Below are positions 26,414 through 34,444 of a stretch of 64,000 bases of DNA, piece after piece (positions within the stretch are counted from its first letter, which is position 1; each line of letters begins with the position of its first letter). The DNA is from Streptomyces asiaticus (GTDB taxonomy: Bacteria > Actinomycetota > Actinomycetes > Streptomycetales > Streptomycetaceae): contig NZ_JAGSHX010000006.1 in the NCBI RefSeq assembly GCF_018138715.1, positions 2,294,001-2,358,000 of the forward strand. The letters run 5' to 3'. The position numbers and the translations under genes are program-made. A model generated the notes under the pieces. That model was given only the letters and a program-made list of their open reading frames with translations. It did no database searches and was not told the origin of the DNA.

Positions 26414-27661
26414 TTACGGCCTGGCCGTCGTTCCACCACGACGCCGTACGACAGTGAAGGCGACCGCGGCCCCGACGATCACGACAACACCCGCACCCAA
26501 GGCGACCCAGAGCGTCGTGTTACCGCCGTCGTCGTCGCTCGCTTTGGCCTCCACTGCGGGTTTCTTAGCGGCTTGCTCATCCGATGCGGGGGGCTGTGAG
26601 GCATCCCCTGCCGACTTAGACGCCGACTCGGAAGGCTTTGGTTTCGTCGCTCCCTCACGAGCAAGCAACGGATTGGTGTTGGCCGGCCCCGGGTCCCCTT
26701 CGCCATCGAGGAGCACCTTGCGAGGCCGGACCGAGCCGTACCCGAGGTAACTGCTCGGGATGTCACCGGTCTTGGGCTTCGCGGCCGTCTGCATCATGAC
26801 GCGGAGGACCTGGTTGTTGGTCCACTTGGGGTGCTTGGACCAGATGAGGGCGGCGGAGGCGGAGGTGATGGCGGTGGCTTGGCTGGTGCCACGAGACGTG
26901 CAGACACTGTTCCCGCAGCGTATGGGGATTTCATCCCCGATTGCCACCATCCCTACCTGATCGCCCGAGTTCGACCACTTCGTTGCCTTGCCTTCACGGT
27001 CGATCGCGCCGATACCCACGACACCTGGAAATCCAGCAGGATAGGCCACTTCATTGGCCTTGTCACCGACATTTCCTACAGAAGCAAAAATCAGGCTGCC
27101 TTTTTTGATGGCATATTTGACTGCCGAGAGCGTCCGAGGGAGCTGACTGCTCACGGCGTCTGACCCTTGCGAGACGTTGATGACTTGTGCCCCATGGTCC
27201 GCCGCGTACCGAATGGCCCTGCCCACGTTGCCGTCCGCAGAGTCGACCCTCGCGTCCAGCACATCCTTCACAGGGAGGATCTTGGCCTCAGGAGCCAGTC
27301 CTTGAATGCCACCGCCAGCTCCCGTGCCAGCGATCAGAGCAGCGATGTTTGTTCCGTGACCGTCCGTGTCTTTATGCGCACCCGTCGGGTTATGCGACAT
27401 ATCTGCGCCTTCGAGCACTTGCCCTCGTAGCTCGGGCAACGATGCCTTAACGCCCGTGTCGACAACGGCTACGGTAATCCCCTTGCCCTTACTCACCTTC
27501 CACATGTCGTCGGCCTGCATGTCCTTCAGGTACCACTGCTGAGAGCTGATGTCCTGTGCGGCCGCTGCGGGCGCGATACCGCCCACTGCCATGAGCCCGG
27601 CTCCGAGTGTTGCCAGAGCCGACAAGGAGCGCCGCCGCGCTCCGTACTTCTGGAATGGCAT
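26414..27661 (-). CDS. mycP: mycosin-type subtilisin-like serine protease (MycP), second copy
   Basis: A 415-residue S8-family protease with a signal peptide (basic RRRSLSALATLGAGLMAVGG, AAAA cleavage region), the triad D68 (VAVVDTGV), H102 (DGHGTN) and S260 (SRGTSQAT), oxyanion N197, then a Pro/Ser/Lys-rich linker and a C-terminal membrane anchor (VALGAGVVVIVGAAVAFTVV). Mycosins are membrane-anchored proteases required for T7SS stability and substrate processing. ATG at 27661 is preceded by GGAGAG. It is very different from the mycosin beside eccB, and its central part is strikingly A+T-rich for this genome (24 G+C of 60 bases at 27061-27120). Confidence 0.93.
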   Translation of the reverse strand: MPFQKYGARRRSLSALATLGAGLMAVGGIAPAAAAQDISSQQWYLKDMQADDMWKVSKGKGITVAVVDTGVKASLPELRGQVLEGADMSHNPTGAHKDTDGHGTNIAALIAGTGAGGGIQGLAPEAKILPVKDVLDARVDSADGNVGRAIRYAADHGAQVINVSQGSDAVSSQLPRTLSAVKYAIKKGSLIFASVGNVGDKANEVAYPAGFPGVVGIGAIDREGKATKWSNSGDQVGMVAIGDEIPIRCGNSVCTSRGTSQATAITSASAALIWSKHPKWTNNQVLRVMMQTAAKPKTGDIPSSYLGYGSVRPRKVLLDGEGDPGPANTNPLLAREGATKPKPSESASKSAGDASQPPASDEQAAKKPAVEAKASDDDGGNTTLWVALGAGVVVIVGAAVAFTVVRRRGGTTARP

Positions 27662-27702
27662 AGGTGAGTGCTCTCCTCGGCATTGCACAGGGATCTGTCG
27701 AT

Positions 27703-29274
27703 CTACTCGATGACCGGCGGAACCGTGTCACGCCGTCCACCCGACCAGCTCTCTTCGTCTTCCTGAAGGTAATCGGGCCTGGAGCCGGAGGGTTCCGAGC
27801 CGTTCGGGGCTGCCCTGCCAGACCGCGACGTCGGCTCAGGCTCCTCCTGGTTACCGCGCACAAGCCCGGATCCCCCTGGGGTGAAGTCGGACTGTGCTCC
27901 GCGCCCAGAACGCGAACCGCTGACGGGGCCTCCCGACTCCGATGCGAGCCGCCGGCCCTGGCCACCACTGCTCCCGGGCGCGTGCGGACCTCCATCAGCG
28001 GGCACACCGCCCATGCCCAGGGGACCACGCCTGGGAGGGATGCCGTGTTCGTCTCCGACGACCGTGCCCTTCGGCAGACGCTGCCCATTCGCGTTGTTCG
28101 GCCCTCGTGGACTGTCCACGGTCCCGCCCGGCTCCGAGGCGAGCCGTCGGCCCGGCCCGCCATTCGCAGGCGAAGGCGTGCCTTTGAAGCCATGCGTAGC
28201 GGGTCCCATCGGCCCACGCCTCATGGGCCCTTGCTCTTCTCCGACAACCCTGCCCCGGGGGATTCGCGGAGGGTTGGTTTGCCCCGGTGGGCGAGCCTGT
28301 TGCCCGCCGTGAATACCGTCAGGCAAGCCGGTCCGAGGAAGGCTCGTCGGCCGAGGCTGTTTTGCCGCGCCTTGGTAGGGAGGGAGGGGCTCTCGTACAG
28401 GATTGCCCCTACCCCGCATAGGCGGCGGGGCGCTTGGCAGGAGTGGCCTGGGTCCGTTTGGCACCACAGGGTTCACGTGCTGCTCGGGCGCATTCTGCGG
28501 TGGCGCAGTAGGAAGCCTGCTTGGGTCGATGATGTCATGCGAGGGTAGCGTGTTCGTGGAGTCAATACTGGTCCTCGCATCTGACACAGCATCCGGCAGC
28601 CCCTCCACCCCCACGTTGCCGTGTCCTGTAGAGGCTACTCCTGGGTGCTGGACAAGGCCCGTCCCATCAGCGGCATCAGAACGAGCTGCGAACGGCGCAG
28701 CGGAAGCTGTGCTTTGCCCACCTGCGTTTCTGTTCCCAGACGGCGATGCATCCGAGGGACCGGGATCGCCTTGGAAGTAGTTCCCGAACTCAGGCGGCAA
28801 TGGCGGGAAGTTCGGCTCCTCAAGATCCTTGATCTCCGTATAAGCCGTCTCGTAGTACGAGTCCAGCTTGTCCATCTGCTGGAGCGCTTCCAGGTGGTGC
28901 TTGTCCGCGACCGTCTTTTCCGCATCGCTCTTGTGCGTCTTGTCATCGGCCGCCGTCGGGGCTGGCATCGCTGCCTTGACCTCGGTCAGGCCCTGGCCCG
29001 CAGCAGTCATGTGTACGCCGACGAGCAGGGTGTAGTCGGCCATCTTGTGGGTCTGCTTGGCAACCTCACGACCCCACTCGCGGAAGGCGTCGGCGCCCTC
29101 GCCCTCCCAGTGCACCCGCTCGGCGTGTGCCTTGAGTTCCTCCGCGATGGCACTGATGTCGTCGAAGGCAGCCGACAGAGCGGCCCCGACGTCGGTCAGC
29201 GCGCCCGGCTTCGCGGTCGCGATCATGTTGTAGAGCTCGTCGTGCGACCGATCCTCGAACTTCCCTCCGGCCAT
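27703..29274 (-). CDS. WxG-domain protein with long Pro/Gly-rich tail, predicted T7SS substrate
   Basis: A 523-residue protein without signal peptide. Residues 1-110 are a WXG100-like hairpin with W56-E-G58 (HWEGEGADAFREW). Residues about 165-523 are disordered and rich in Pro, Gly, Arg and Ser, and contain internal repeats: GRVVGEEQGPMRRGPMG and GTVVGDEHGIPPRRGPLG, and GRRLASEPGG and GRRLASESGG. The layout recalls mycobacterial PE/PPE or Esp substrates in general form only; no relationship is claimed. The gene starts 14 bases after a small partner gene and is followed 41 bases later by the second mycosin, suggesting that this protease handles it. Confidence 0.8.
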   Translation of the reverse strand: MAGGKFEDRSHDELYNMIATAKPGALTDVGAALSAAFDDISAIAEELKAHAERVHWEGEGADAFREWGREVAKQTHKMADYTLLVGVHMTAAGQGLTEVKAAMPAPTAADDKTHKSDAEKTVADKHHLEALQQMDKLDSYYETAYTEIKDLEEPNFPPLPPEFGNYFQGDPGPSDASPSGNRNAGGQSTASAAPFAARSDAADGTGLVQHPGVASTGHGNVGVEGLPDAVSDARTSIDSTNTLPSHDIIDPSRLPTAPPQNAPEQHVNPVVPNGPRPLLPSAPPPMRGRGNPVREPLPPYQGAAKQPRPTSLPRTGLPDGIHGGQQARPPGQTNPPRIPRGRVVGEEQGPMRRGPMGPATHGFKGTPSPANGGPGRRLASEPGGTVDSPRGPNNANGQRLPKGTVVGDEHGIPPRRGPLGMGGVPADGGPHAPGSSGGQGRRLASESGGPVSGSRSGRGAQSDFTPGGSGLVRGNQEEPEPTSRSGRAAPNGSEPSGSRPDYLQEDEESWSGGRRDTVPPVIE

Positions 29275-29288
29275 CTACCTTCTCCCCC

Positions 29289-29747
29289 TCACAGCGCGTC
29301 GCCCCCGACCTCTTTGCCGCCGTGATTCCCACTCTGACCCGCATGCTTCTCGGGCTCGCGATAGTACTTCCGCGTACGTGTCTGGATCTCCCGCATTCGA
29401 CGGGCCTGTTCGGCGTCCATGCCGTCATAGCCGCGCTCGGCGAGGATCGCCATGAGGCCCATGGCCTCGATCTGGTCGCCGAAGGACTTGGACAGGGTCT
29501 CCAGTCGCGCGTGGACCTTCTCGTAGAGGTTGGCCAGGTCGTCGGCGGAGGTGAACCCGGTGCCCGAGCCGTACGCGTCCCGGGTGATGGACTGTTGCGA
29601 GATCGTCTTGCGCGATGCCGGGGACTTATCAAGGTCGGTCAGGACCTTGTCCAGGCGCTTCTTGAACTTGGCAAGCGTCTCGGCTTCCTTGACCAGCCTC
29701 TTGCCGAACGGCGTCTGTGGCTCAGACCCCGGCTCTATGGGCCTCAC
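29289..29747 (-). CDS. small helical T7SS partner protein, unknown function
   Basis: A 152-residue hydrophilic protein: a coiled-coil-like N-terminal half (KRLVKEAETLAKFKKRLDKV), a second helical region (DLANLYEKVHARLETLSKSF) and a charged, His/Gly-rich tail. GTG at 29747 has GGGGAGGG upstream. It directly precedes the WxG-tail protein gene. It differs in sequence from the EWA-type partners of cassettes A and B but takes the same place in its module. Confidence 0.7.
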   Translation of the reverse strand: MRPIEPGSEPQTPFGKRLVKEAETLAKFKKRLDKVLTDLDKSPASRKTISQQSITRDAYGSGTGFTSADDLANLYEKVHARLETLSKSFGDQIEAMGLMAILAERGYDGMDAEQARRMREIQTRTRKYYREPEKHAGQSGNHGGKEVGGDAL

Positions 29748-29987
29748 GCTGTCCCTCCCCGTATGACACCAACGATGTCCTAAGCCACTCTATCCATCAG
29801 AGTTGGACACCCCAACTGCCCCGTAGCTGTGGGACGTCGACGGTTCAGTAACGGTCCCCTCCCCCAAACGATGCATACGAGGCACACGTCACATCTGATG
29901 ACACTAACGACTTCACCACAGGCGCACATGAGTACGCATACCTATTTCGCAGGGCGACAGCACCAGTGTGCGGCCTGAGGCCCAAGG

Positions 29988-30137
29988 TCAGGCGGCGGGG
30001 CTGGCATGCGGGGCGGCGGGTGAAACCTTGCCCCACAGTTCGAAGAGGTCCAGGATCTTGCTGGACTGCCGGCTGGCCAGGCCCTTCGCGTCTTCCACAG
30101 CCATGCGCTGTGGCGTGTAGTCCAGAGGCGTCGCCGT
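29988..30137 (-). pseudogene. coding-like remnant in frame with the upstream lipoprotein gene
   Basis: Immediately after the TAG stop of the cassette B lipoprotein, the same frame stays open for 49 codons and ends in TGA at 29988-29990. It reads TATPLDYTPQRMAVEDAKGL, then ASRQSSKILDLFELWGKV and a Pro/Ala-rich end. 41 of the 49 codons end in G or C, a typical Streptomyces coding bias and higher than in the last codons of the lipoprotein gene. It is either the C-terminal scrap of an older gene cut by replacement, or a readthrough extension. The rest of the gap (29748-29987) shows nothing I can name. Confidence 0.45.
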
Positions 30138-30728
30138 CTAAAGATCAGCGCCCTTGGGAGCACGATAACAGCGGGAGTCGACGTCCACGCTGATCAACTC
30201 ATCAAGATTCCCTGACCGTTCCCTGGCCCATTCAATCTGCACCCAGTGATGCGTCCGGCGGTTGACTGCCACGAGCTCCGGGTTCCGTGCCTGCGACTTG
30301 GTTTCACCATCTTTCGTGATGTCCCAGCCATGCTTCGGCAGCCGCTCACGGAGATTCTGCATCGCCGTCTCGAAGGTTCCGTCGCTCAGCTTGTAGACCG
30401 ACCACGGGTGATGAATTGTGTAATACTTCGTCAAGTCCGGATCGATCGCCTCACAGACACTGACCGCCGCTCCCGACTCAGTGACTTTGCCCTTGACTCC
30501 CATCCAGTCCAGAAGACTGCTGGAGATGGCATTGACCTCTTGTTTTGTTTCCTGAACAGCGCGGACTTCTGGCTTGTAACCGAGCTTGGCCTCTGCCCCG
30601 CCATCGGCTTCAGAGTTACCGTCCATAGATGAACATCCCACCAGAATCAACGGTGCCGCCATCACGACACAAATCGCCCATGAGAACTTTCGGGACCCTC
30701 GCAGCGGTCCACGGCTCGGCTCACTCAA
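30138..30728 (-). CDS. predicted lipoprotein, cassette B (immunity-type candidate)
   Basis: A 196-residue protein with signal sequence SRKFSWAICVVMAAPLIL and lipobox LVGC followed by SSMDGN. The mature domain is soluble (KQEVNAISSSLLDWMGVKGK, ERLPKHGWDI, AVNRRTHHWVQIEW). TTG at 30728 is the only suitable start, with AAGGGTG six bases upstream; it overlaps the end of the hydrolase gene by eight bases, so translation should be coupled. No family recognised. Codon use is less G+C-biased than in housekeeping genes nearby. The place after a putative effector suggests an immunity or anchoring role, which is inference. Confidence 0.72.
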   Translation of the reverse strand: MSEPSRGPLRGSRKFSWAICVVMAAPLILVGCSSMDGNSEADGGAEAKLGYKPEVRAVQETKQEVNAISSSLLDWMGVKGKVTESGAAVSVCEAIDPDLTKYYTIHHPWSVYKLSDGTFETAMQNLRERLPKHGWDITKDGETKSQARNPELVAVNRRTHHWVQIEWARERSGNLDELISVDVDSRCYRAPKGADL

Positions 30729-32595
30729 GTGTTACACCCTTATAGTCGCCCACAATGACTCGTGCCTGATTTTTGAGACTGACCGATGGCTTTTGGTGTT
30801 CATCTACGTTCCAGTATCCACCGTGGTCGCTCGAATCCGATTCCATGACATGTCCACCGAACTCCCTGTCGGTGGGAATGACCCTATTACCACCAAGGCC
30901 GACGTTCCGCCCACCCTCTCGAACGAACCAGTCGTCGCTTCCCGTGCCCCCGGCTTTCATGGCCCACATATGGTCAGGGTCTATGCCGAGATCAGCGGCA
31001 TGTTCAGCCTGCATGCCAGGGCTCCCCGCTGCGATCACGTCGTCGGCCGGCAACGGGTCGCTCCAGGTGTCCGCGTATTCGCTACGGTATTTAGCTGCAT
31101 CCCCTATGACCGTGCTGCCGTAGCTGTGACCGATGACGGTGGTGTGGGCAGCGCCACCAGTGGTTGCCTCGTGAGCCGCCTTGTTGCCGTCAAGGAACTC
31201 ACGGAGATTGGGAGCAGCCTTTTCTGCGTACTTATCACTGGTGGCGTTAGGTACCTGATCCGGAGCATCGTAGTCGAACCATGTAATAGTAGAGATCTTG
31301 TCGCCAGGCGAGAGCGCCTGACTCTCCCTCCACAGCGTCGCACCACGGTTCAGATCACCGTCAATACTACCTAGATGCGTCTTTGTGCCCGGCACATACA
31401 GCGCTGTGTGGTCTGCGGTATCCGGATTTCCATTGGCCAGGACAACCCGTCCGTCACCCTTTGGATCGAACCCAAGGAGATACGCCTCAGGTAGACCGTC
31501 TTCGCCTGTTCTGTCGAAACGCTTCTGGATGGCTTTCATACCGTCCAAAGCGGACTTCAGATGCGCCCTCTTCCCTTCATATTTTTGGTGCCATTCAAGC
31601 CACTCGTCGCTGTATCTCATGGTCCTGCCACTAGGGACGTATTTGGGCTTGGGCTCCTCGGGTATGTCCTTGTACTGGGCTTGGTACTCCGCCCGCTTTT
31701 CCTCGAATACTGCACGGTTCGCCTCGTCGCGGACGTCCGCCGGAAGACCATTCAGCTTACCCACGCTGTCGGGGTACATCGAAATGTAGTCGGCCTTCTC
31801 CTGCCCAGAGAGCCCCTTCCACCAGTCCGCGTTCGATTTCGGATCGCCGTCCTTGGGTGGAGGCTTGATCTCGTCCAAGTACTCCTTCGCACCGCTACGG
31901 ACACCCCCCGTGTCTCCCTTGGCGTCGGCCCAGTCTTCTGCAGCGACGGTCAGATCGTCGTCGGCCTTCAGCGTGCGTAACTTGGGGGCCCACTTCTCGT
32001 CAGCCTGTGTCGCGTCGTAAATGGCTTGGGCGATGCGGTTGGCGATGGCCACCGCGCGGCCGTAGTTCGGATTGGGGTGGATGTTCGCCGCCTGGCGTTC
32101 CAGGGCATCGGCCGTATCATTCGCGTCGGCCGTCGGGTCGATCGGCTGGTTCGTCGGCTTGCCCTTCGCGCTGCCCGTGACCGTGCCGCCCTCCGGTACT
32201 TTGCCGTCGACCTTGTCGCCGGCCGCCGGGTAGCTCACCGAGCCATCAGAGCCCACCGTGAATTTCTCTGCCTCGGCATCCTCCACAGCGGCGTCGAGCT
32301 TGTCCTTGGCTGCCCGTAGTTCGTAGGCCAGAGAGTTGAGCGCGGTGGTGATGAGAGCGCATTCGACCTGGGTGTAGTGGAAGTTCGTCGCCAGCTTCCG
32401 GAGCTGCACCACGGCGGCCTCAGCGGCCTCACCTTCGAGAACGGCTTGGCCATCGACCGTTTTCCGCATGCCTGCGATGATCTGGCTCTCGACGTCATCC
32501 TTGGCTTCACTGGCCATGGCACCGACGGTCCTGTAGCCGCCTGCGGCGTCCTCGAACTCCGACGGCTTGAGGGACGTGAGCGTCGCGTAATCCAC
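30721..32595 (-). CDS. predicted T7SS substrate with DUF1023 alpha/beta-hydrolase domain, cassette B
   Basis: A 624-residue protein. Residues 1-125 are a WxG-like helical domain homologous to that of the cassette A protein: LEGEAAEA at 53-60 (L replaces W) and DGSVSY at 117-122, against WEGEAADS and TGHVSY there. The C-terminal part (about 370-610) is a DUF1023-type alpha/beta-hydrolase with nucleophile elbow GHSYGS, serine 491, strand AAGSPGM downstream and a late HGGYW histidine. The family includes secreted lipases/esterases of actinobacteria. GTG at 32595, 7 bases after the small partner gene. The 3' end is A+T-rich (27 G+C of 60 at 30721-30780) while the 5' end is normal (41 of 60 at 32521-32580). 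Confidence 0.85.
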   Translation of the reverse strand: MDYATLTSLKPSEFEDAAGGYRTVGAMASEAKDDVESQIIAGMRKTVDGQAVLEGEAAEAAVVQLRKLATNFHYTQVECALITTALNSLAYELRAAKDKLDAAVEDAEAEKFTVGSDGSVSYPAAGDKVDGKVPEGGTVTGSAKGKPTNQPIDPTADANDTADALERQAANIHPNPNYGRAVAIANRIAQAIYDATQADEKWAPKLRTLKADDDLTVAAEDWADAKGDTGGVRSGAKEYLDEIKPPPKDGDPKSNADWWKGLSGQEKADYISMYPDSVGKLNGLPADVRDEANRAVFEEKRAEYQAQYKDIPEEPKPKYVPSGRTMRYSDEWLEWHQKYEGKRAHLKSALDGMKAIQKRFDRTGEDGLPEAYLLGFDPKGDGRVVLANGNPDTADHTALYVPGTKTHLGSIDGDLNRGATLWRESQALSPGDKISTITWFDYDAPDQVPNATSDKYAEKAAPNLREFLDGNKAAHEATTGGAAHTTVIGHSYGSTVIGDAAKYRSEYADTWSDPLPADDVIAAGSPGMQAEHAADLGIDPDHMWAMKAGGTGSDDWFVREGGRNVGLGGNRVIPTDREFGGHVMESDSSDHGGYWNVDEHQKPSVSLKNQARVIVGDYKGVTLE

Positions 32596-32602
32596 CGCCG
32601 CG

Positions 32603-33067
32603 TCACCGACCCCGGCTGTCGCCGCCGACAGGCTTCGTGTCCTCGTACAGGACGTTCAGCCCGTCGAACGCACACTTGGTGGCCTCGTCGTTCTTGTACT
32701 GGTGGTCCCCAGCCCTCTCAAGCCGGTCCTGAATCGCCCCGCACTTCCCGCTCACGTCCTTCAGGTAGCGCTTCCAGGAGTTGTAGAGCTCCCGCTGAGC
32801 CGCCGCGCTCTGGATGCCGCCGCCGGAGTCACTGCCCGCGCCCAGGCCGGTCTGCTCCTCCTCCAGCTTCGTCAGCGCGGTCTTGATGTCCCCCCGGAGC
32901 TTGCCGACGCTCCGGCCTGCCGTGGTCCAGGCGTTCTTGCTGGACTTCACCCCGCCTGATCCGCCTTGCGCCCATCCCGGCTTGTCGTCGGCGCTCGCGA
33001 GACGCATCCCGGTGTCACCGGACGCCTCGCGCTTCATTTGCGCCCATTCCGTCTCGAACGTAGACAT
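32603..33067 (-). CDS. small EWA-type T7SS partner protein, cassette B
   Basis: A 154-residue hydrophilic helical protein starting MSTFETEWAQMKREASGDTG, with a second helical stretch AQRELYNSWKRYLKDVSGKC and KYxN-rich C-terminus. It is homologous to the first gene of cassette A. ATG at 33067 is preceded by GGGGAGCG. Seven bases separate it from the hydrolase-domain gene, so the two are made together. Probably a chaperone or targeting partner for the large protein; this rests on gene order only. Confidence 0.75.
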   Translation of the reverse strand: MSTFETEWAQMKREASGDTGMRLASADDKPGWAQGGSGGVKSSKNAWTTAGRSVGKLRGDIKTALTKLEEEQTGLGAGSDSGGGIQSAAAQRELYNSWKRYLKDVSGKCGAIQDRLERAGDHQYKNDEATKCAFDGLNVLYEDTKPVGGDSRGR

Positions 33068-33118
33068 ACGCTCCCCGACCCCCTGGCTCACACGACTCAC
33101 AGTTACGCCAAATAGCTC

Positions 33119-33146
33119 AGTGTAGGTGACACTTCACGGGCGTCTA
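33119..33146 (-). promoter_or_regulatory. candidate promoter for cassette B
   Basis: On the minus strand TAGACG (33146-33141) and TACACT (33124-33119) are separated by 16 bases, a fair match to the housekeeping -35/-10 pattern, about 50 bases before the small partner start. A 6-bp hairpin TGAGTA/TACTCA (33147-33162) just after the mycosin stop could isolate this promoter from eccB-mycP transcription. No experimental support. Confidence 0.35.
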
Positions 33147-33163
33147 TGAGTACTCCTACTCAG

Positions 33164-34441
33164 CTATTCAGCCATGCCGGAGCGCCGCCGCCTCCGTTCG
33201 TTGAGAACTGCCGCCAGGCCCGCGATGCCCGCCACCGCGATGGCGGCGGCGCCCACGGAGTACGTCGCGAGACGTTCCTTGCGCTCCTGAGGGGTCTCGC
33301 CCAGGGACATGGGGGCGGGGTCGGGCGCGGCGACGTCGTGGGCTGCGCCCTTGTCCAGAGTGACGTGGTCGATGCGGGTTTCGTCGTCCGTGAGGGCGCG
33401 GACGGGGTCGACGACGCCCCAGCCGATGAAGCGGTCATGGTGGTTGACGGCGCGCTCGGCGGTCTGCTCGATCTGGGCGACCACCTCGTCCTGGTGCCAC
33501 TCCGGGTGCTTGGCGCGAATCAGGGCGGCCACGCCGGCGACGTAGGGCGCGGAGAAGCTCGTGCCGTTGTCCACGCATTGGCCGCCCTTGGGGACGGTGG
33601 AGACCATCTCGACGCCAGGAGCGGCGACATCGACGAAGTCGCCGGACTGGGAGAAGGGAGCGCGTTCGTTGTTGCGGTCCGAGGCACCGACGGCGAGGAC
33701 GCCGTCGTAAGCGGCCGGGTAGGTCTTCTTGACCTTGCCGTCGAGACCGTCGTTCCCGGCGGAGGCGATCACGACGACATCCGCTTGCAGCGCTTTCTCA
33801 ACGGCTTGCTCAAGCGTGCTGTTCGTCTGGAGCGGCTTGACGGTGTCCTGGGAGATATTGATGACCTGGGCTCCCGCGTCCACCGCCCAGTCGATGGACG
33901 TGGCCATGGTGTCGGTGGTGCCGGAGCCCTTTTCATCGTTCTGCCGGATCGGGATGATCTTGGCCTTCGGTGCGATGCCGACGAATCCCGTGCCCGAGTG
34001 CGAGCGGGCGGCGATGATGCCGGCGACCTTGGTGCCGTGGCCGACGGAGTCATCCGTCCCGTCGCCCTTCTTCCCCTTGGACAGACTCTTCTTGCCGCCC
34101 TTACGGACCTCCTTGCCCTTGCTGGTGTCGACGGCGTCCTTGAGCTGAGGATTGCTGTTGTCGACGCCGGTGTCGATGACGGCGACCTTGACCGGACGCC
34201 CCTTCGAATCCAGCCCCTTGGTGTCCTGCCACAGCTGGTCGAGCATGACCCGCTGGAGGGACCAGGGGGTGCCCTTTATCTGTTTGGCGGGGTAGGTGCA
34301 TTCGCCACTGCCCGCGAGGGAGAGGTCCGGCGCCGTGGAGGCCGATGTCGGTCCGGCCGCCGCCGTCAGTGCCGTGAGGGCGGTCGCCGCCGACAGGGCG
34401 AGGGGTTTGATGGTGCGCCGCATGTGTTCGGGCTTCCTCAT
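33164..34441 (-). CDS. mycP: mycosin-type subtilisin-like serine protease MycP
   Basis: A 425-residue membrane-anchored S8 protease. The signal peptide (RRTIKPLALSAATALTALTA) is followed by the N-terminal extension with C48, the triad D90 (VAVIDTGV), H135 (VGHGTK) and S294 (DNGTSFSAP), oxyanion N229 (SAGNDG), and a C-terminal membrane helix (YSVGAAAIAVAGIAGLAAVL) with an Arg-rich cytoplasmic end. The ATG is three bases after the eccB stop, with AGGA in the eccB end, so it is coupled to eccB as in mycobacterial ESX loci. This is the mycosin expected to belong to the core machine. Confidence 0.95.
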   Translation of the reverse strand: MRKPEHMRRTIKPLALSAATALTALTAAAGPTSASTAPDLSLAGSGECTYPAKQIKGTPWSLQRVMLDQLWQDTKGLDSKGRPVKVAVIDTGVDNSNPQLKDAVDTSKGKEVRKGGKKSLSKGKKGDGTDDSVGHGTKVAGIIAARSHSGTGFVGIAPKAKIIPIRQNDEKGSGTTDTMATSIDWAVDAGAQVINISQDTVKPLQTNSTLEQAVEKALQADVVVIASAGNDGLDGKVKKTYPAAYDGVLAVGASDRNNERAPFSQSGDFVDVAAPGVEMVSTVPKGGQCVDNGTSFSAPYVAGVAALIRAKHPEWHQDEVVAQIEQTAERAVNHHDRFIGWGVVDPVRALTDDETRIDHVTLDKGAAHDVAAPDPAPMSLGETPQERKERLATYSVGAAAIAVAGIAGLAAVLNERRRRRSGMAE

Positions 34442-34444
34442 GTC

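Noticed and set aside
29748..29987. Small gene in the gap before the cassette B lipoprotein remnant
   Set aside because: Frames here lack a ribosome-binding site and codon bias; nothing convincing.
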